From the NCBI GenBank assembly GCA_949282215.1, contig CASDPF010000008.1, positions 62,001-126,000 of the forward strand: DNA of 64,000 nucleotides, read 5' to 3'. Shown one piece after another: positions 30,281-39,433 of the stretch. Both the position numbers and the translations under genes were made by a program. The notes under the pieces are model-generated. The model made no database searches and was not told the origin of the DNA. It saw nothing but the letters and a program-made list of their open reading frames with translations. This DNA is from an uncultured bacterium. Lineage in GTDB: Bacteria > Cyanobacteriota > Vampirovibrionia > Gastranaerophilales > Gastranaerophilaceae. The first letter of the stretch is position 1. Each line of letters opens with the position of its first letter.

Positions 30281-31036
30281 TTACCAGTATTTTATAATAT
30301 CATCTTTGCTCAATCTTAAATAATCCATATTCCTGTGTCTTAAAATCCACCAACCGCAAGAATAGCCGTTACGCCAGCCTTCAACTGTTTCTGAATTGTT
30401 AGGATTACATAAATTGGGGCGACTTTCAAGTGTGAGTGTTCCTGTCCCACCAGGATTTACCATTGTGTATTTTGAGTCTTTTGTTATTGAAAAAATATGT
30501 AAATCCTGACCAATAATATTTGGCTTTTTGCTCCCATTCAGGTCAACGATAAAAGATACTGCATATTCTACATTTACTAATATTGCTTCTCCTGATGCAA
30601 GTTGAAATGTTTGTCCAACTTTGCCGTTATCTGATTGTGCAGCAAAATTAAACCCTCTAAATCCGTCTAAATCTTTATATGAGACATCAGGAAAACATTT
30701 TCCTCTGCCAAATCCTACTTCGCAATCTTTCAATTTAAGGTATTTTTTTAATTTATTGACGGTGTCAGATCCTGTTTGAGGCCAATTATCATAGTATCCG
30801 TATTCATCTGCTGCACTTCGGTATGCGTTATTTAATATACTATATACTCGAAGATATGATGTAACAAGTACTTTTTCTTGATATTTTTTTATTACTGTTG
30901 GCAGCGTCATTGCGGCTATAATTCCGATAATTCCTAGTGTAATAAGAACTTCAGCCAGCGTGAAGCCAGAAGATTCTTTGTTTTTTAACTTTGAGTCCGC
31001 AATGGGAAATGGCTTTTTAAAAAGCCCAAAACTCAT
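30281..31036 (-). CDS. Prepilin-like protein downstream of a poly-G leader
   Basis: 251 residues from the ATG at 31036. The leader is unusually long: 26 residues (MSFGLFKKPF…KNKESSG) before FTLAEVLITLGIIG. The loop is DLNGSKKPNIIGQDLHIF and the end MDYLRLSKDDIIKYW. The ATG at 31036 has no Shine-Dalgarno sequence; the nearest good RBS serves an ATG at 31112 whose short frame crosses a G12 tract. Slippage to 11 or 14 G would fuse that frame to this gene. No HTH gene is adjacent. Confidence 0.75.
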   Translation of the reverse strand: MSFGLFKKPFPIADSKLKNKESSGFTLAEVLITLGIIGIIAAMTLPTVIKKYQEKVLVTSYLRVYSILNNAYRSAADEYGYYDNWPQTGSDTVNKLKKYLKLKDCEVGFGRGKCFPDVSYKDLDGFRGFNFAAQSDNGKVGQTFQLASGEAILVNVEYAVSFIVDLNGSKKPNIIGQDLHIFSITKDSKYTMVNPGGTGTLTLESRPNLCNPNNSETVEGWRNGYSCGWWILRHRNMDYLRLSKDDIIKYW

Positions 31037-31058
31037 TATATGATGTTTATAAAAATGC

Positions 31059-31112
31059 TTATATTTGCCCCCCCCCCCCTGTATGGAATTCAGTCATAGC
31101 TTGTGTTTTCAT
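31059..31112 (-). CDS. Leader ORF crossing a G12 tract (possible phase-variation switch)
   Basis: From the ATG at 31112 (RBS AAGGAGGATACA just before it) the frame reads MKTQAMTEFHT, four Gly codons, then QI and TAA at 31061-31059. With 12 G the leader stops 22 bases before the prepilin ATG. With 11 or 14 G it runs in frame into the prepilin. With 13 or 10 G it ends in TAATG overlapping the prepilin ATG, a classic reinitiation junction. Whether the leader is a real peptide or the true prepilin start is undecided. Confidence 0.55.
   Translation of the reverse strand: MKTQAMTEFHTGGGGQI
31068..31079. repeat. Poly-G/C tract, 12 bases
   Basis: Twelve C on the plus strand (G in the transcript of the prepilin) in otherwise AT-rich DNA. 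It lies 33 bases inside the leader frame. Confidence 0.95.
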
Positions 31113-31142
31113 TGTATCCTCCTTGTGTATCCTTACATTTTT

Positions 31143-31171
31143 ATATTAACATTTTTTTATAATTTATTCAA
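31143..31171 (-). promoter_or_regulatory. Promoter for the poly-G leader and prepilin
   Basis: On the minus strand TTGAAT (31171-31166), 17 bp, TAATAT (31148-31143). It places the transcript start upstream of the leader ATG, so the G tract is transcribed. Confidence 0.5.
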
Positions 31172-31259
31172 GTTTTAATCTTTTTTTCTAAACCTGATGT
31201 TTGATTTTGTAAAAGTTTTCGATATTTTTTGCCGATAATGTTTTTGAAAGGAAGGTAGT

Positions 31260-31424
31260 ATGGCTAGAATTATTGAGGGTGAAAGACGGATTATTAAAAT
31301 GTCTGTTGATGATGTATTAAATATTGTAAGAGAATATCAGCAGATAACGCACAATTCTTGTTGTTATGAACATACAAGAGAATTATTGGCAAGGGCAGAT
31401 TTTTTTGTGCCCGAAGATGTCTAG
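31260..31424 (+). CDS. Small protein, 54 residues
   Basis: MARIIEGERRIIKMSVDDVL… ending DFFVPEDV, with a good RBS (AAAGGAAGG) seven bases before the ATG. Predicted mostly helical, soluble, with an adjacent Cys pair (NSCCYEH). No family recognised. It lies 65 bases before the thioredoxin-like gene but that gene seems to have its own RBS and promoter. Confidence 0.6.
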   Translation: MARIIEGERRIIKMSVDDVLNIVREYQQITHNSCCYEHTRELLARADFFVPEDV

Positions 31425-31489
31425 TCGTGCAATAGCTAAACTCTCTTTTTCGTTTATGATATGATTGAAACGAAAAGGAGAGTTTTCTT

Positions 31490-31882
31490 ATGAAAAAAAA
31501 TCTTATTACTGTATTATTAGTTTTAATCGTCCCAATTGTTGCTTATGTTCTTTTAAATCATTCTAATAGCAGTATGGTGGGAGTTGCTGATGCAAAGGTC
31601 ACTAAACCGCAGGTTATAAAGTTTACATCTTCAATGTGCCTTGATTGTCAGGAAATGAATAAAATTATGAAGGAAGTCTATCCGCAATTTAAAGATAAAA
31701 TTGTTCTGACAGAAATTCCTGTGCAGGACGGAAAAGCTTTTACTCAAGAACAAATAAAAAAATATAATGTCACTTTAGTTCCGACCATTATAATGCTTGA
31801 TTCAAACGGTCAGCAGGTCAGAAGAATTGAGGGGGCAATTCCTAAAGATGAGTTTGTAAAATATTTAGAAGGCTTAAAATAA
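31490..31882 (+). CDS. Membrane-anchored thioredoxin-like protein
   Basis: 130 residues: an N-terminal membrane anchor (about 5-22), then a thioredoxin fold with the redox motif CLDC (Cys50, Cys53) in SSMCLDCQEM and the cis-Pro in TLVPTIIM. The active site faces outside the cytoplasm. One base separates it from the CcdA-like gene, which would supply electrons; together they could keep exported thiols, perhaps in the Cys-rich pilins, reduced or reshuffled. That target is inference. Confidence 0.85.
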   Translation: MKKNLITVLLVLIVPIVAYVLLNHSNSSMVGVADAKVTKPQVIKFTSSMCLDCQEMNKIMKEVYPQFKDKIVLTEIPVQDGKAFTQEQIKKYNVTLVPTIIMLDSNGQQVRRIEGAIPKDEFVKYLEGLK

Positions 31883-31883
31883 T

Positions 31884-32588
31884 ATGGAAAATTATATTGA
31901 TTTATTTACAGGTGATACAAGCATAATATTATTATTTGCATTATCATTTCTGGGAGGACTGATTGCATCAGTTTCTCCTTGTTCGTTGGCAATGCTACCT
32001 ATTATTATCGGTTATGTCGGAGGATATTCTGAGGAAAAACCTTTTAAAACTTTTTTACAGTTATTCTTTTTTATTGTCGGTACTGCAATAGTTTTCTCTA
32101 TCATAGGAATTATTTGTGCTGCAACCGGAAAAGTTTTTGTATCTATTGGCGGGTCTTATTTTAGCTTAATTATCGCGAGTATTGTGTTGATAATGGGGTT
32201 AAAACTTGTAGGGTTTTTGGATTTTGAAATCCCTGTCTTGCTAAAAGAAATGCCAAGATGTGAGGGAACAAGCGTATTTTTATATCCAATTCTGTTAGGG
32301 GGGGCTTTTGCCATTGCAGGAACTCCTTGTTCTACTCCTATTCTTGCAGCGATAATGGCTTTTGCTTCATTATCAGCAAGTTTGTATCAGGCAGTTATAA
32401 TGCTATTTTTATTTTCACTTGGACAGGGGTTAATTCTTGTTCTCGCAGGTGTTTTAACTTCTAAATTAAAGACTTGGAAGAATTTCTATAAACTTTCTGA
32501 TATCTTGTTAAAAATAAGTGGAGTTTTATTAATACTGACTTCATTATATATTTTTTATAAGATTTTTGCTCCTCTGCTTGTAAAATAG
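31884..32588 (+). CDS. CcdA/DsbD-type transmembrane thiol reductase
   Basis: 234 residues with six predicted helices. Paired cysteines are in VSPCSLAMLP (helix 1) and GTPCSTPILAAIMAF (helix 4), the signature of the CcdA/DsbD electron channel that passes reducing equivalents from cytoplasmic thioredoxin across the membrane. It has no extra periplasmic domains; the preceding gene provides the partner. Confidence 0.88.
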   Translation: MENYIDLFTGDTSIILLFALSFLGGLIASVSPCSLAMLPIIIGYVGGYSEEKPFKTFLQLFFFIVGTAIVFSIIGIICAATGKVFVSIGGSYFSLIIASIVLIMGLKLVGFLDFEIPVLLKEMPRCEGTSVFLYPILLGGAFAIAGTPCSTPILAAIMAFASLSASLYQAVIMLFLFSLGQGLILVLAGVLTSKLKTWKNFYKLSDILLKISGVLLILTSLYIFYKIFAPLLVK

Positions 32589-32643
32589 GCGTCTATGTTG
32601 TACAATATGTGCATATAAAGGACACTAAGGAGAAGGAAAGTAA

Positions 32644-33105
32644 ATGAAAACTTATGAAGGCCAGCTTGTAGCAGGAGACGAAAAATTTTGTATTATAATT
32701 TCACGTTTTAATGATTTTATCGGATCTAAATTATTATCAGGTGCAGTTGATGAGTTAAGACGTCATGGCGTAAATCCTGAAAATATTGATATCGTTAAAG
32801 TTCCTGGAGCATTCGAAATTCCTTTGCTGGCTTTGAAATGTGCTAAGACTAAAAAATATGACGCTATTATTACTCTTGGTGCTATTATAAAGGGTGCAAC
32901 AGCTCATTTTGATTATGTTAGTGCCGAGCTTTCAAAAGGTATTGCAAGCGTTAGCTTGCAAACTGAGGTTCCCGTTATTTTCGGAGTATTAACTACTGAG
33001 AATATTGAGCAAGCAATTGAAAGAGCCGGTACAAAAGCTGGAAATAAAGGCTCTGAAGCAGCAAAAGCAGCTATTGAAATGGCTAGTTTAATTAAGACTA
33101 TTTAG
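32644..33105 (+). CDS. ribH: Lumazine synthase (riboflavin pathway)
   Basis: 153 residues. Motifs: [49 protein letters not shown]. It joins the aminouracil ribityl intermediate and dihydroxybutanone phosphate, forming a 60- or 5-mer shell. The other rib genes are not nearby. RBS AAGGAGAAGG. Confidence 0.96.
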   Translation: MKTYEGQLVAGDEKFCIIISRFNDFIGSKLLSGAVDELRRHGVNPENIDIVKVPGAFEIPLLALKCAKTKKYDAIITLGAIIKGATAHFDYVSAELSKGIASVSLQTEVPVIFGVLTTENIEQAIERAGTKAGNKGSEAAKAAIEMASLIKTI

Positions 33106-33133
33106 TGTTTATTTTTAATAAAAGGGGGTTTGT

Positions 33134-34027
33134 ATGAGCGATATTATCACAGAGTTCAGAAATGAGAATACCAAAGATATTGATATTCTGCCTACTATTG
33201 AAATGGTTAAAAAGATGAATGACGAGGATAAACTCGTTGCACTGGCTGTCGAAGATGCCAGTGAGGATATCGCTCAGGCAATAGATTTGATAGCAAAACA
33301 ATTTTTAAAGGGTGGAAGATTATTTTATTTTGGGGCTGGAACTTCCGGACGTCTTGGAATTTTGGATGCGTCAGAATGTCCGCCTACTTTTAGCGTTGAT
33401 CCTTCTATGGTGCAGGGTATTATCGCAGGCGGTGACAGTGCAATGAGAAAATCTGTAGAGGGTGCAGAAGATGACTTTGAATTGGGCAGAGAAGATGCTA
33501 AAGTCTTGACCGATAAGGATGTTGCGGTAGTTATTTCTGCAAGCGGAAATCCTAAGTATCTACTTGGGGTTTTAGATTATGCTGAAGAAATCGGTGCTAA
33601 AACAATTGGCGTTACTTGTAATTCTAAGGGTAGAGTTGCAGAAGAAGCCGGTCTTGTTATTTGTGCAGAAGTTGGGCCGGAAGTTATTGCAGGCTCAAGT
33701 CGTTTGAAAGCCGGTACTGCTCAAAAAATGATTTTGAATATGTTAACTACAGGTTCTATGATAAAAATCGGTAAGACTTATGAAAACTTCATGATTGATT
33801 TGCAGGCTGTAAATGAAAAATTAAAAGACCGAGCAATAAGAATTGTTGCCCAAATCGCAAAGGTTCAGCATAGTGAAGCATTAGCTACACTTTTAAAATG
33901 TAATTGGGAAATAAAAACTGCTATAATATCATTAACGATGGGTCTTGATATTGAAGATGCTCGAACTGAATTGAAAAAATATGGCGGAGTTTTGAGAAAA
34001 CTTATGAACTCAAGATTAGCGGTATAG
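33134..34027 (+). CDS. murQ: N-acetylmuramic acid 6-phosphate etherase
   Basis: 297 residues with one SIS domain: YFGAGTSGRLGILDASECPPTF is typical of MurQ, as is GNPKYLLG and EVIAGSSRLKAGTAQK. It splits MurNAc-6-P into GlcNAc-6-P and lactate during cell-wall recycling. RBS GGGGG before the ATG. Confidence 0.95.
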   Translation: MSDIITEFRNENTKDIDILPTIEMVKKMNDEDKLVALAVEDASEDIAQAIDLIAKQFLKGGRLFYFGAGTSGRLGILDASECPPTFSVDPSMVQGIIAGGDSAMRKSVEGAEDDFELGREDAKVLTDKDVAVVISASGNPKYLLGVLDYAEEIGAKTIGVTCNSKGRVAEEAGLVICAEVGPEVIAGSSRLKAGTAQKMILNMLTTGSMIKIGKTYENFMIDLQAVNEKLKDRAIRIVAQIAKVQHSEALATLLKCNWEIKTAIISLTMGLDIEDARTELKKYGGVLRKLMNSRLAV

Positions 34028-34039
34028 GAGAGATTTAAG

Positions 34040-35041
34040 ATGAAATTAACAGTAATTGGTGCAGGATGTTGGGGGCTTACTTTAGCGTGGCTTTTAACCG
34101 ATAATTTTGAAAAAGTAACTGTTTGGGGCAGAGAACAGGATTTATCAGAGGATTTAATTAAAAATAAACATTGTTCAAAGCCATTAGAAGTTCAACTCGC
34201 AGATAAAGTTGAGGTGACTTCAGACCTTGTATCAGCCATAGATGGTGCTGATATTATTTTAAATGTTGTAGCAACCTCGGGTACAAGAAATGTTTGTGAA
34301 AATTTGAAAAAAGCAGGAATTAAGTCTGAACAAATTCTTGTAAATGCTTCTAAAGGTATTGAATTACCATCTTTAATGAGAATGTCTGAGGTAATAAAGG
34401 ATGTATTGCCTGAACAAAAGCTTGCAATTTTATCAGGACCTACTTTGGCAAAAGAAGTTTTGGCAGGTAAACCTACCGCTGCCTGTGTTGCTTGTGAAGA
34501 TATTGAGATTGCAGAGTTTGTGCAGAAAGCTTGTAATGTCCCAAATCGTTTCCGTCTGTATACAAATAATGATGTGATTGGTGTAGAATTAGGTGGAAGT
34601 TTGAAAAATGTTATTGCGATTGCTTCTGGGTTTGCTCATGAAATGGGCTTGGGCGATAACTGTGCAGGTGCTCTTTTAACCAGAGGTATGGCTGAAATCG
34701 TCAGAGTTAGTATTACTCTTGGAGCTAATCCTTCTACACTTTATGGCTTATCAGGTATGGGGGATTTGATTGCAACTTGTTCAAGTCCTATGTCAAGAAA
34801 TTATACAGTAGGCTCTATGCTTGCTAAAGGTAAAAAAGTCGATGATATCTTAAAAGAACTTGGTTCGGTCGCAGAAGGTGTTAAGACATCTAAGGCTATA
34901 TGTGAGCTTGCTAAAAAATTAGATATCGAAGTACCTGTGTCCAGTGCGATATATGAGGCTGTTTACACGGATATTACTCCAAAAGAGTTGTTATGCAAAT
35001 TAATGAATAGAAAATTAAAAGAAGAAGAAAGATACGTATAA
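34040..35041 (+). CDS. gpsA: Glycerol-3-phosphate dehydrogenase (NAD(P)+)
   Basis: 333 residues. Rossmann motif VIGAGCWGLTLAWLL, conserved LSGPTLAKEV, catalytic-lysine region GVELGGSLKNVIAIASGF and LSGMGDLIATCSSPMSRN. It makes sn-glycerol 3-phosphate for phospholipids. Twelve bases after murQ and two before the RicT-like gene, so one operon. Confidence 0.96.
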   Translation: MKLTVIGAGCWGLTLAWLLTDNFEKVTVWGREQDLSEDLIKNKHCSKPLEVQLADKVEVTSDLVSAIDGADIILNVVATSGTRNVCENLKKAGIKSEQILVNASKGIELPSLMRMSEVIKDVLPEQKLAILSGPTLAKEVLAGKPTAACVACEDIEIAEFVQKACNVPNRFRLYTNNDVIGVELGGSLKNVIAIASGFAHEMGLGDNCAGALLTRGMAEIVRVSITLGANPSTLYGLSGMGDLIATCSSPMSRNYTVGSMLAKGKKVDDILKELGSVAEGVKTSKAICELAKKLDIEVPVSSAIYEAVYTDITPKELLCKLMNRKLKEEERYV

Positions 35042-35043
35042 TA

Positions 35044-35967
35044 ATGAAATATGCTGTTAAGTATTTAAAAAACACATTTTACCCGCTTAATGTTCCTGAT
35101 AATACAGAAATTGAAGAAGGACAATTGGTTATTGTCAGAACAGAGAAGGGCGAGGAGGCTTTAAAAGTTGAATTAGTAAATCATAAAATTTCTAGACTAT
35201 GGGAGCAATCAGCTAATAAGCCTGAACCGTTGCCTATGATTAGAGTTTGTTCACAAAGAGATTTGCAGACTCTCGATGATATTAAAAAGGAGGAAGTGGA
35301 ATCGTTTTTTAAATGTCAGGCTCTAGTGAGACAGCATAAGCTTAATATGAATCTTGTGCAGTGTCGAATAACTTTTGACAGACGTAAAATTACATTTTAC
35401 TACACAGCTCCTGAAAGGGTCGATTTTAGAGCATTACTGAAGGATTTAACACAAGTCTTTACCCGTGTGAGAATTGATTTAAGGCACATTGGAGTTCGGG
35501 ATGAGACCTCTATTTTAGATGGCGTCGGACTTTGTGGAAGACCTTTTTGCTGTTCTTCATTTTTAAGAAAATTTGCAACGATTAACGTAAAATTAGCAAA
35601 AGATCAGGGTATGCCTATTGCTCCCGGAAAAATTTCAGGTACTTGCGGCAGGCTTTTATGCTGTCTTACGTATGAGTATTCAAATTATATTGATGCAGCA
35701 AAAGGCATGCCTCCTGTCGGGTCATCTGTTATGACACCTGAAGGTCTAGGTAAGGTTTGTTTCTTACAATTCTTAAATGGTACTGTAGCAGTTAAAATGG
35801 AAGATGGTAAAACCAGAGAATTTGCCAAAGCTGATATTGAAATGGTTGATGCTGATGTTAATGTCGAAATTGATATTCCTGCTATCAATAATGCTTATGC
35901 AGACGATAATGATATTGATATAAGACAGTTAGAAGATGATAAAAATAGTTCGACGGGGAATGTATAA
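35044..35967 (+). CDS. RicT/YaaT-like PSP1 domain protein
   Basis: 307 residues. A PSP1 domain with the paired cysteine clusters GLCGRPFCCSSF and GTCGRLLCCLTYEY. In Bacillus, RicT (YaaT) acts with RicA and RicF, an Fe-S complex that affects RNase Y mRNA processing; the cysteines here agree with metal or cluster binding. C-terminal acidic tail DDNDIDIRQLEDDKN. Function in this lineage is not known to me. Confidence 0.9.
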   Translation: MKYAVKYLKNTFYPLNVPDNTEIEEGQLVIVRTEKGEEALKVELVNHKISRLWEQSANKPEPLPMIRVCSQRDLQTLDDIKKEEVESFFKCQALVRQHKLNMNLVQCRITFDRRKITFYYTAPERVDFRALLKDLTQVFTRVRIDLRHIGVRDETSILDGVGLCGRPFCCSSFLRKFATINVKLAKDQGMPIAPGKISGTCGRLLCCLTYEYSNYIDAAKGMPPVGSSVMTPEGLGKVCFLQFLNGTVAVKMEDGKTREFAKADIEMVDADVNVEIDIPAINNAYADDNDIDIRQLEDDKNSSTGNV

Positions 35968-35969
35968 TA

Positions 35970-36887
35970 ATGGGAAATATCTTTAAAACTCTGAGGACGT
36001 TTTTTAATATTCGTAATATTAATAAAAAACGTGTAAATTTGTTTATGGTATATCATAAACCGTCTACTTTGTACAAAAATAAAATCATTACTCCTATTCA
36101 TGCCGGTCGTGATGTTGCTTTTACAGGAAGTAAAGATGGTAATATTACAATAGATGATTATGAATGGCTTGAAAGTAACATGATTGGGGATAATATTAAG
36201 GATAATATTTCCCAGAAAAATAGATTTTTTAATGAAATTACTGTTACATATTGGATATGGAAAAATTGCAAATCTTCAATTGTCGGGTTAATGCATTATC
36301 GTAGAATTTTTGATTTTAGAGCTTTTGGAAATTCTAAAGATTATGCGGATGCAACATTGAAATATTGCATTGATGAAAAAACTGTAAAAAAGATATTGTC
36401 AGAATATGATTTGATACTGCCTGAAAAATTAAATTTCGGTGAGCAAACTCTTTATCAACAATATCAAAAACATCATTATATTTCTGATTTGGATTTAGCA
36501 TTAGATGTTATAAAAGAAAAGTATCCGCAAATGTCCAAATATGCAGATAGTATAAAGGAAGAACACCGCGGTTACTTTTTCAATATGTTAATATGTAAAA
36601 AAGATTTGTTTAATAAGTATGCTGAATTCTTATTTGATGTACTTTTTGAGGTTGAAAAACGACTGCCTGAAAGAAGTGAAAGACATATTTATCAGCAAAG
36701 AATAGAGACTTTTTTAGCTGAACGTATTTCTAATATTTATTTCAACTATATGATATCTGAAAAAGGAATAAAGGTAAAAGAGTTTCCTGTAGTACATCTT
36801 GAGCCTGAAAATCCTGTCAAAGGGTTTATATTTAAAAAGAAAGTGAAGCCTAGAGGTTTAACTATTTATTTAAAATTGCATTACTAG
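35970..36887 (+). CDS. DUF4422 glycosyltransferase-like protein
   Basis: 305 residues. The DUF4422 pattern is clear: VYHKPSTLY, TPIHAGRDVAF, NEITVTYWIWKN, IVGLMHYRRIFDF and LPEKLNFGEQTLYQQYQKHH. Such proteins occur in capsule and exopolysaccharide loci, probably as glycosyltransferases. Close to ricT (2 bases) but probably carried along rather than functionally linked. Confidence 0.85.
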   Translation: MGNIFKTLRTFFNIRNINKKRVNLFMVYHKPSTLYKNKIITPIHAGRDVAFTGSKDGNITIDDYEWLESNMIGDNIKDNISQKNRFFNEITVTYWIWKNCKSSIVGLMHYRRIFDFRAFGNSKDYADATLKYCIDEKTVKKILSEYDLILPEKLNFGEQTLYQQYQKHHYISDLDLALDVIKEKYPQMSKYADSIKEEHRGYFFNMLICKKDLFNKYAEFLFDVLFEVEKRLPERSERHIYQQRIETFLAERISNIYFNYMISEKGIKVKEFPVVHLEPENPVKGFIFKKKVKPRGLTIYLKLHY

Positions 36888-36892
36888 AAATT

Positions 36893-36922
36893 AAAAAGCC
36901 TCTTTTTAATAAGAGGCTTTTT
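36893..36922. terminator. Terminator between the DUF4422 gene and apt
   Basis: AAAAAGCCTCTT-tttaat-AAGAGGCTTTTT between converging genes, with T runs on both strands. Confidence 0.9.
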
Positions 36923-36927
36923 TAGGA

Positions 36928-37458
36928 TTAATATTTAAGCATTGAAACTATTTTTCCGTTTCCATCAAGCTTTTCTCTGCCTTTTAGGTCACATAATTCA
37001 ATTAAGAAGGCTATACCAACAAGATTTGCTCCTGTCTTTTTTACAAGTTTGCAAGCTGCTTCTGCAGTCCCGCCTGTTGCAAGTAAATCATCTACGATTA
37101 ATACATTAGCACCTTCAGGAAATGCATCTTTATGTACTTCAATTTTATCAGTACCATATTCAAGTTCGTATTCTTGTGAATATGTCTCTGCTGGAAGTTT
37201 ATTGGGTTTTCTGATAGGTACAAATCCTGCATTTAATTTATAAGCCATTGGCATGCCGAATATAAAACCTCTGCTTTCAATACCTGCGATATAATCTATT
37301 TTTACATCCTTGAATTGTTCGCATAAATAGTCAATCATAACTTTAAGAGTTTCTGAATCTTTTAATGCTGTTGTGATATCTCTAAAAATAATACCTTTTT
37401 TCGGAAAATCTGCAACATCTCTGATTTTACTGCGAACATCTAAAATAGTGTCAGTCAT
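36928..37458 (-). CDS. apt: Adenine phosphoribosyltransferase
   Basis: 176 residues. FPKKGIIFRDITTAL at the start, ESRGFIFG, and the PRPP-binding motif VLIVDDLLATGGTAEA. It salvages adenine to AMP. Its ATG shares one base with the stop codon of the upstream glycosyltransferase gene (TAATG). Confidence 0.95.
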   Translation of the reverse strand: MTDTILDVRSKIRDVADFPKKGIIFRDITTALKDSETLKVMIDYLCEQFKDVKIDYIAGIESRGFIFGMPMAYKLNAGFVPIRKPNKLPAETYSQEYELEYGTDKIEVHKDAFPEGANVLIVDDLLATGGTAEAACKLVKKTGANLVGIAFLIELCDLKGREKLDGNGKIVSMLKY

Positions 37459-38855
37459 TATTTTTCTCCTTTTTCTGCAAGTTTTTGTTTCAATTTATCT
37501 GTATATTTTTTTGTCTTTTCCAGTTCTTTTTTTATAAAAGCCTTAATGCTTGCTTCTTCTTCTTTTACTAAACCATGAGCTGTTTTCCCCCAATTCATAT
37601 CTTTTTTCATGAAAAGAATTTTAAACCCTATATAAAATACAAGAGGGAACCAGATAATAAAAAGGTATATGGAGGTTTCTAAGGCTTCAAAAGTTGCATC
37701 TAATCTTGGCATAAAGTCATAGCGTCTGAGGGAATATCTTGCTGCTGTAAAAAAGCCTGCACCTATTACTATACCTATAATTATTGATGAAAATAGCATA
37801 TGCGGGGAGGCATCTTTTGCAAATACTTTAAATATTCTTATTGTCAATTCCATTAAAAACCATAATGGCATAATGAACTGAGAAATATATGCAGTCATAT
37901 CAAGTTTTGCTCTAAGTGACATTTTTTTTGAAGTAAGAGCAGCTCCAGAATATTCAAGATAGCGTCTGATAGTACCTTCTAACCAGCGTCTTCTTTGACG
38001 GAAAAGCGGCCATAAGTAGGTTATCCCTTCTTCATATACCACAGCATCCATGCAATATCTAACGTCCCAACCTCTTATGTGAAGTCTTGTAGACATATCA
38101 AGATCATCCACTATTGTATAATTATTCCATCCGCCGATATCTTCAAGAGCTTCTCTTTTTATAAGTTCACCGTTCCCTCTGAGTTCAACTGCACCCTTAA
38201 CGGAATCTCTACCGGCTTGAAAATATGTATCCATTGTATATTCATTGTTTTGACACCTTGTCAAAAGGTTTTGATTTTTATTTCGTATAACTTTTCTTGC
38301 TTGAACTGCACCGACATCTTTAGGCTCAAGCTCAGGTACGAGTTTTGACAAAAAATCAGGTGCAACAGTAGCATCTGCATCAAATACAAGCACGGCATCT
38401 CCATTAGCTATTTTGAAGGCGTCGTTCAATACTGCTGATTTCCCTGGAAAAGCACCTTGCTCTCTTATTAAAGCCTTTACTTTTTCATGTTTTTGTTCTA
38501 AATCCTTTATAACCGATGCGGTATTATCAGTACTTCTGTCATCAATGACGATGACCTCAAAATTTTCATAATCCATTTGAAGAATATTTTCTATAGTATT
38601 TGAAATTACATCTTCCTCATTATGTGCAGGAACCATGACTGTTATAAAAGGTTTGTAATTCTTATTAATAACTTGAGGATATTTTCTTAGTTTACGTTTA
38701 ATTAAAAGATGTACAAGGTTAGTGAATACTGCATAAATTGTCATACAAAGACATAAAAATGCGAGTCCCCATACAGTATTAAAGTAGCTTTGGAATATGT
38801 ATAAAAACACCCCTAAACCGAAAATAATTGTAAATAAGATTATTCTCTCTTTCAT
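37458..38855 (-). CDS. Membrane glycosyltransferase family 2 (PgaC/cellulose-synthase-like)
   Basis: 465 residues: two N-terminal membrane helices (about 5-50), a GT2 catalytic domain (VTVMVPAHNEEDVI, VIDDRSTDNT, VFDADATVAPDF, GNGELIKREAL, Q/RRRRWLEGTIRR as RQRRRWLEG), then three or four C-terminal helices and a Lys-rich tail. The order matches processive synthases such as poly-GlcNAc synthase PgaC. Product unknown. Translationally coupled to apt. Confidence 0.88.
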   Translation of the reverse strand: MKERIILFTIIFGLGVFLYIFQSYFNTVWGLAFLCLCMTIYAVFTNLVHLLIKRKLRKYPQVINKNYKPFITVMVPAHNEEDVISNTIENILQMDYENFEVIVIDDRSTDNTASVIKDLEQKHEKVKALIREQGAFPGKSAVLNDAFKIANGDAVLVFDADATVAPDFLSKLVPELEPKDVGAVQARKVIRNKNQNLLTRCQNNEYTMDTYFQAGRDSVKGAVELRGNGELIKREALEDIGGWNNYTIVDDLDMSTRLHIRGWDVRYCMDAVVYEEGITYLWPLFRQRRRWLEGTIRRYLEYSGAALTSKKMSLRAKLDMTAYISQFIMPLWFLMELTIRIFKVFAKDASPHMLFSSIIIGIVIGAGFFTAARYSLRRYDFMPRLDATFEALETSIYLFIIWFPLVFYIGFKILFMKKDMNWGKTAHGLVKEEEASIKAFIKKELEKTKKYTDKLKQKLAEKGEK

Positions 38856-39010
38856 AAATGTTACCTGCTATATCTCCATGTCCAACTTATATTGTACCAA
38901 AAACCATTGAATTTATCATAAATTTATAACTTTTGTATAGTAAAAAGATTGTTAAATTACAACAAATAGAGGTTTTTGTAGCTGAAATATATTAATTTTC
39001 GTTAAAACAC

Positions 39011-39038
39011 TTGCGTAAATTCAAATATTCGTTATAAT
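39011..39038 (+). promoter_or_regulatory. Promoter of the HU gene
   Basis: TTGCGT (39011-39016), 16 bp, TATAAT (39033-39038), then RBS AAGAAGGAG before the ATG at 39070. Confidence 0.6.
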
Positions 39039-39069
39039 AAGGGAGTACATAAGAAGAAGGAGTTTAATC

Positions 39070-39348
39070 ATGAACAAAGAAGAATTAGTACAAGAAGTTG
39101 CAAAAAAAGCTAATGTTACTCAAAAAGAAGCATCTGAAGTAATCGGAGCTTGGATTGATACAGTTCAAAAAACAGTTGCTAAAGGTAAAAAAGTAACTTT
39201 AGTTGGCTTTGGTACTTTTGAAGCTAGAAAAAGAGCTGCTAGAACTGGTAGAAACCCTCAAACAGGTAAAGAAATTAAAATCCCAGCAAAAACAGTTCCT
39301 GCATTTTCAGCTGGTAAAAAATTCAAAACTGTTGTTAATGGTAAATAG
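39070..39348 (+). CDS. hup: DNA-binding protein HU
   Basis: 92 residues, normal length. NKEELVQEVAKKANVTQKEA, VTLVGFGTFEARKRAARTGR and NPQTGKEIKIPAKTVPAFSAGKKF are the canonical HU sequence with the arm that bends DNA. Monocistronic with its own terminator. Confidence 0.97.
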   Translation: MNKEELVQEVAKKANVTQKEASEVIGAWIDTVQKTVAKGKKVTLVGFGTFEARKRAARTGRNPQTGKEIKIPAKTVPAFSAGKKFKTVVNGK

Positions 39349-39375
39349 TTGAATTTTTTAGAGTTTAAAAATTTG

Positions 39376-39402
39376 AAAGGACGCACAAACCGTGCGTCCT
39401 TT
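39376..39402 (+). terminator. Terminator after HU
   Basis: AAAGGACGCAC-aaacc-GTGCGTCCTTT, an 11-bp perfect stem followed by ATTTATAT. Confidence 0.9.
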
Positions 39403-39433
39403 ATTTATATTAAAAAAATATCTTGAATAAATT

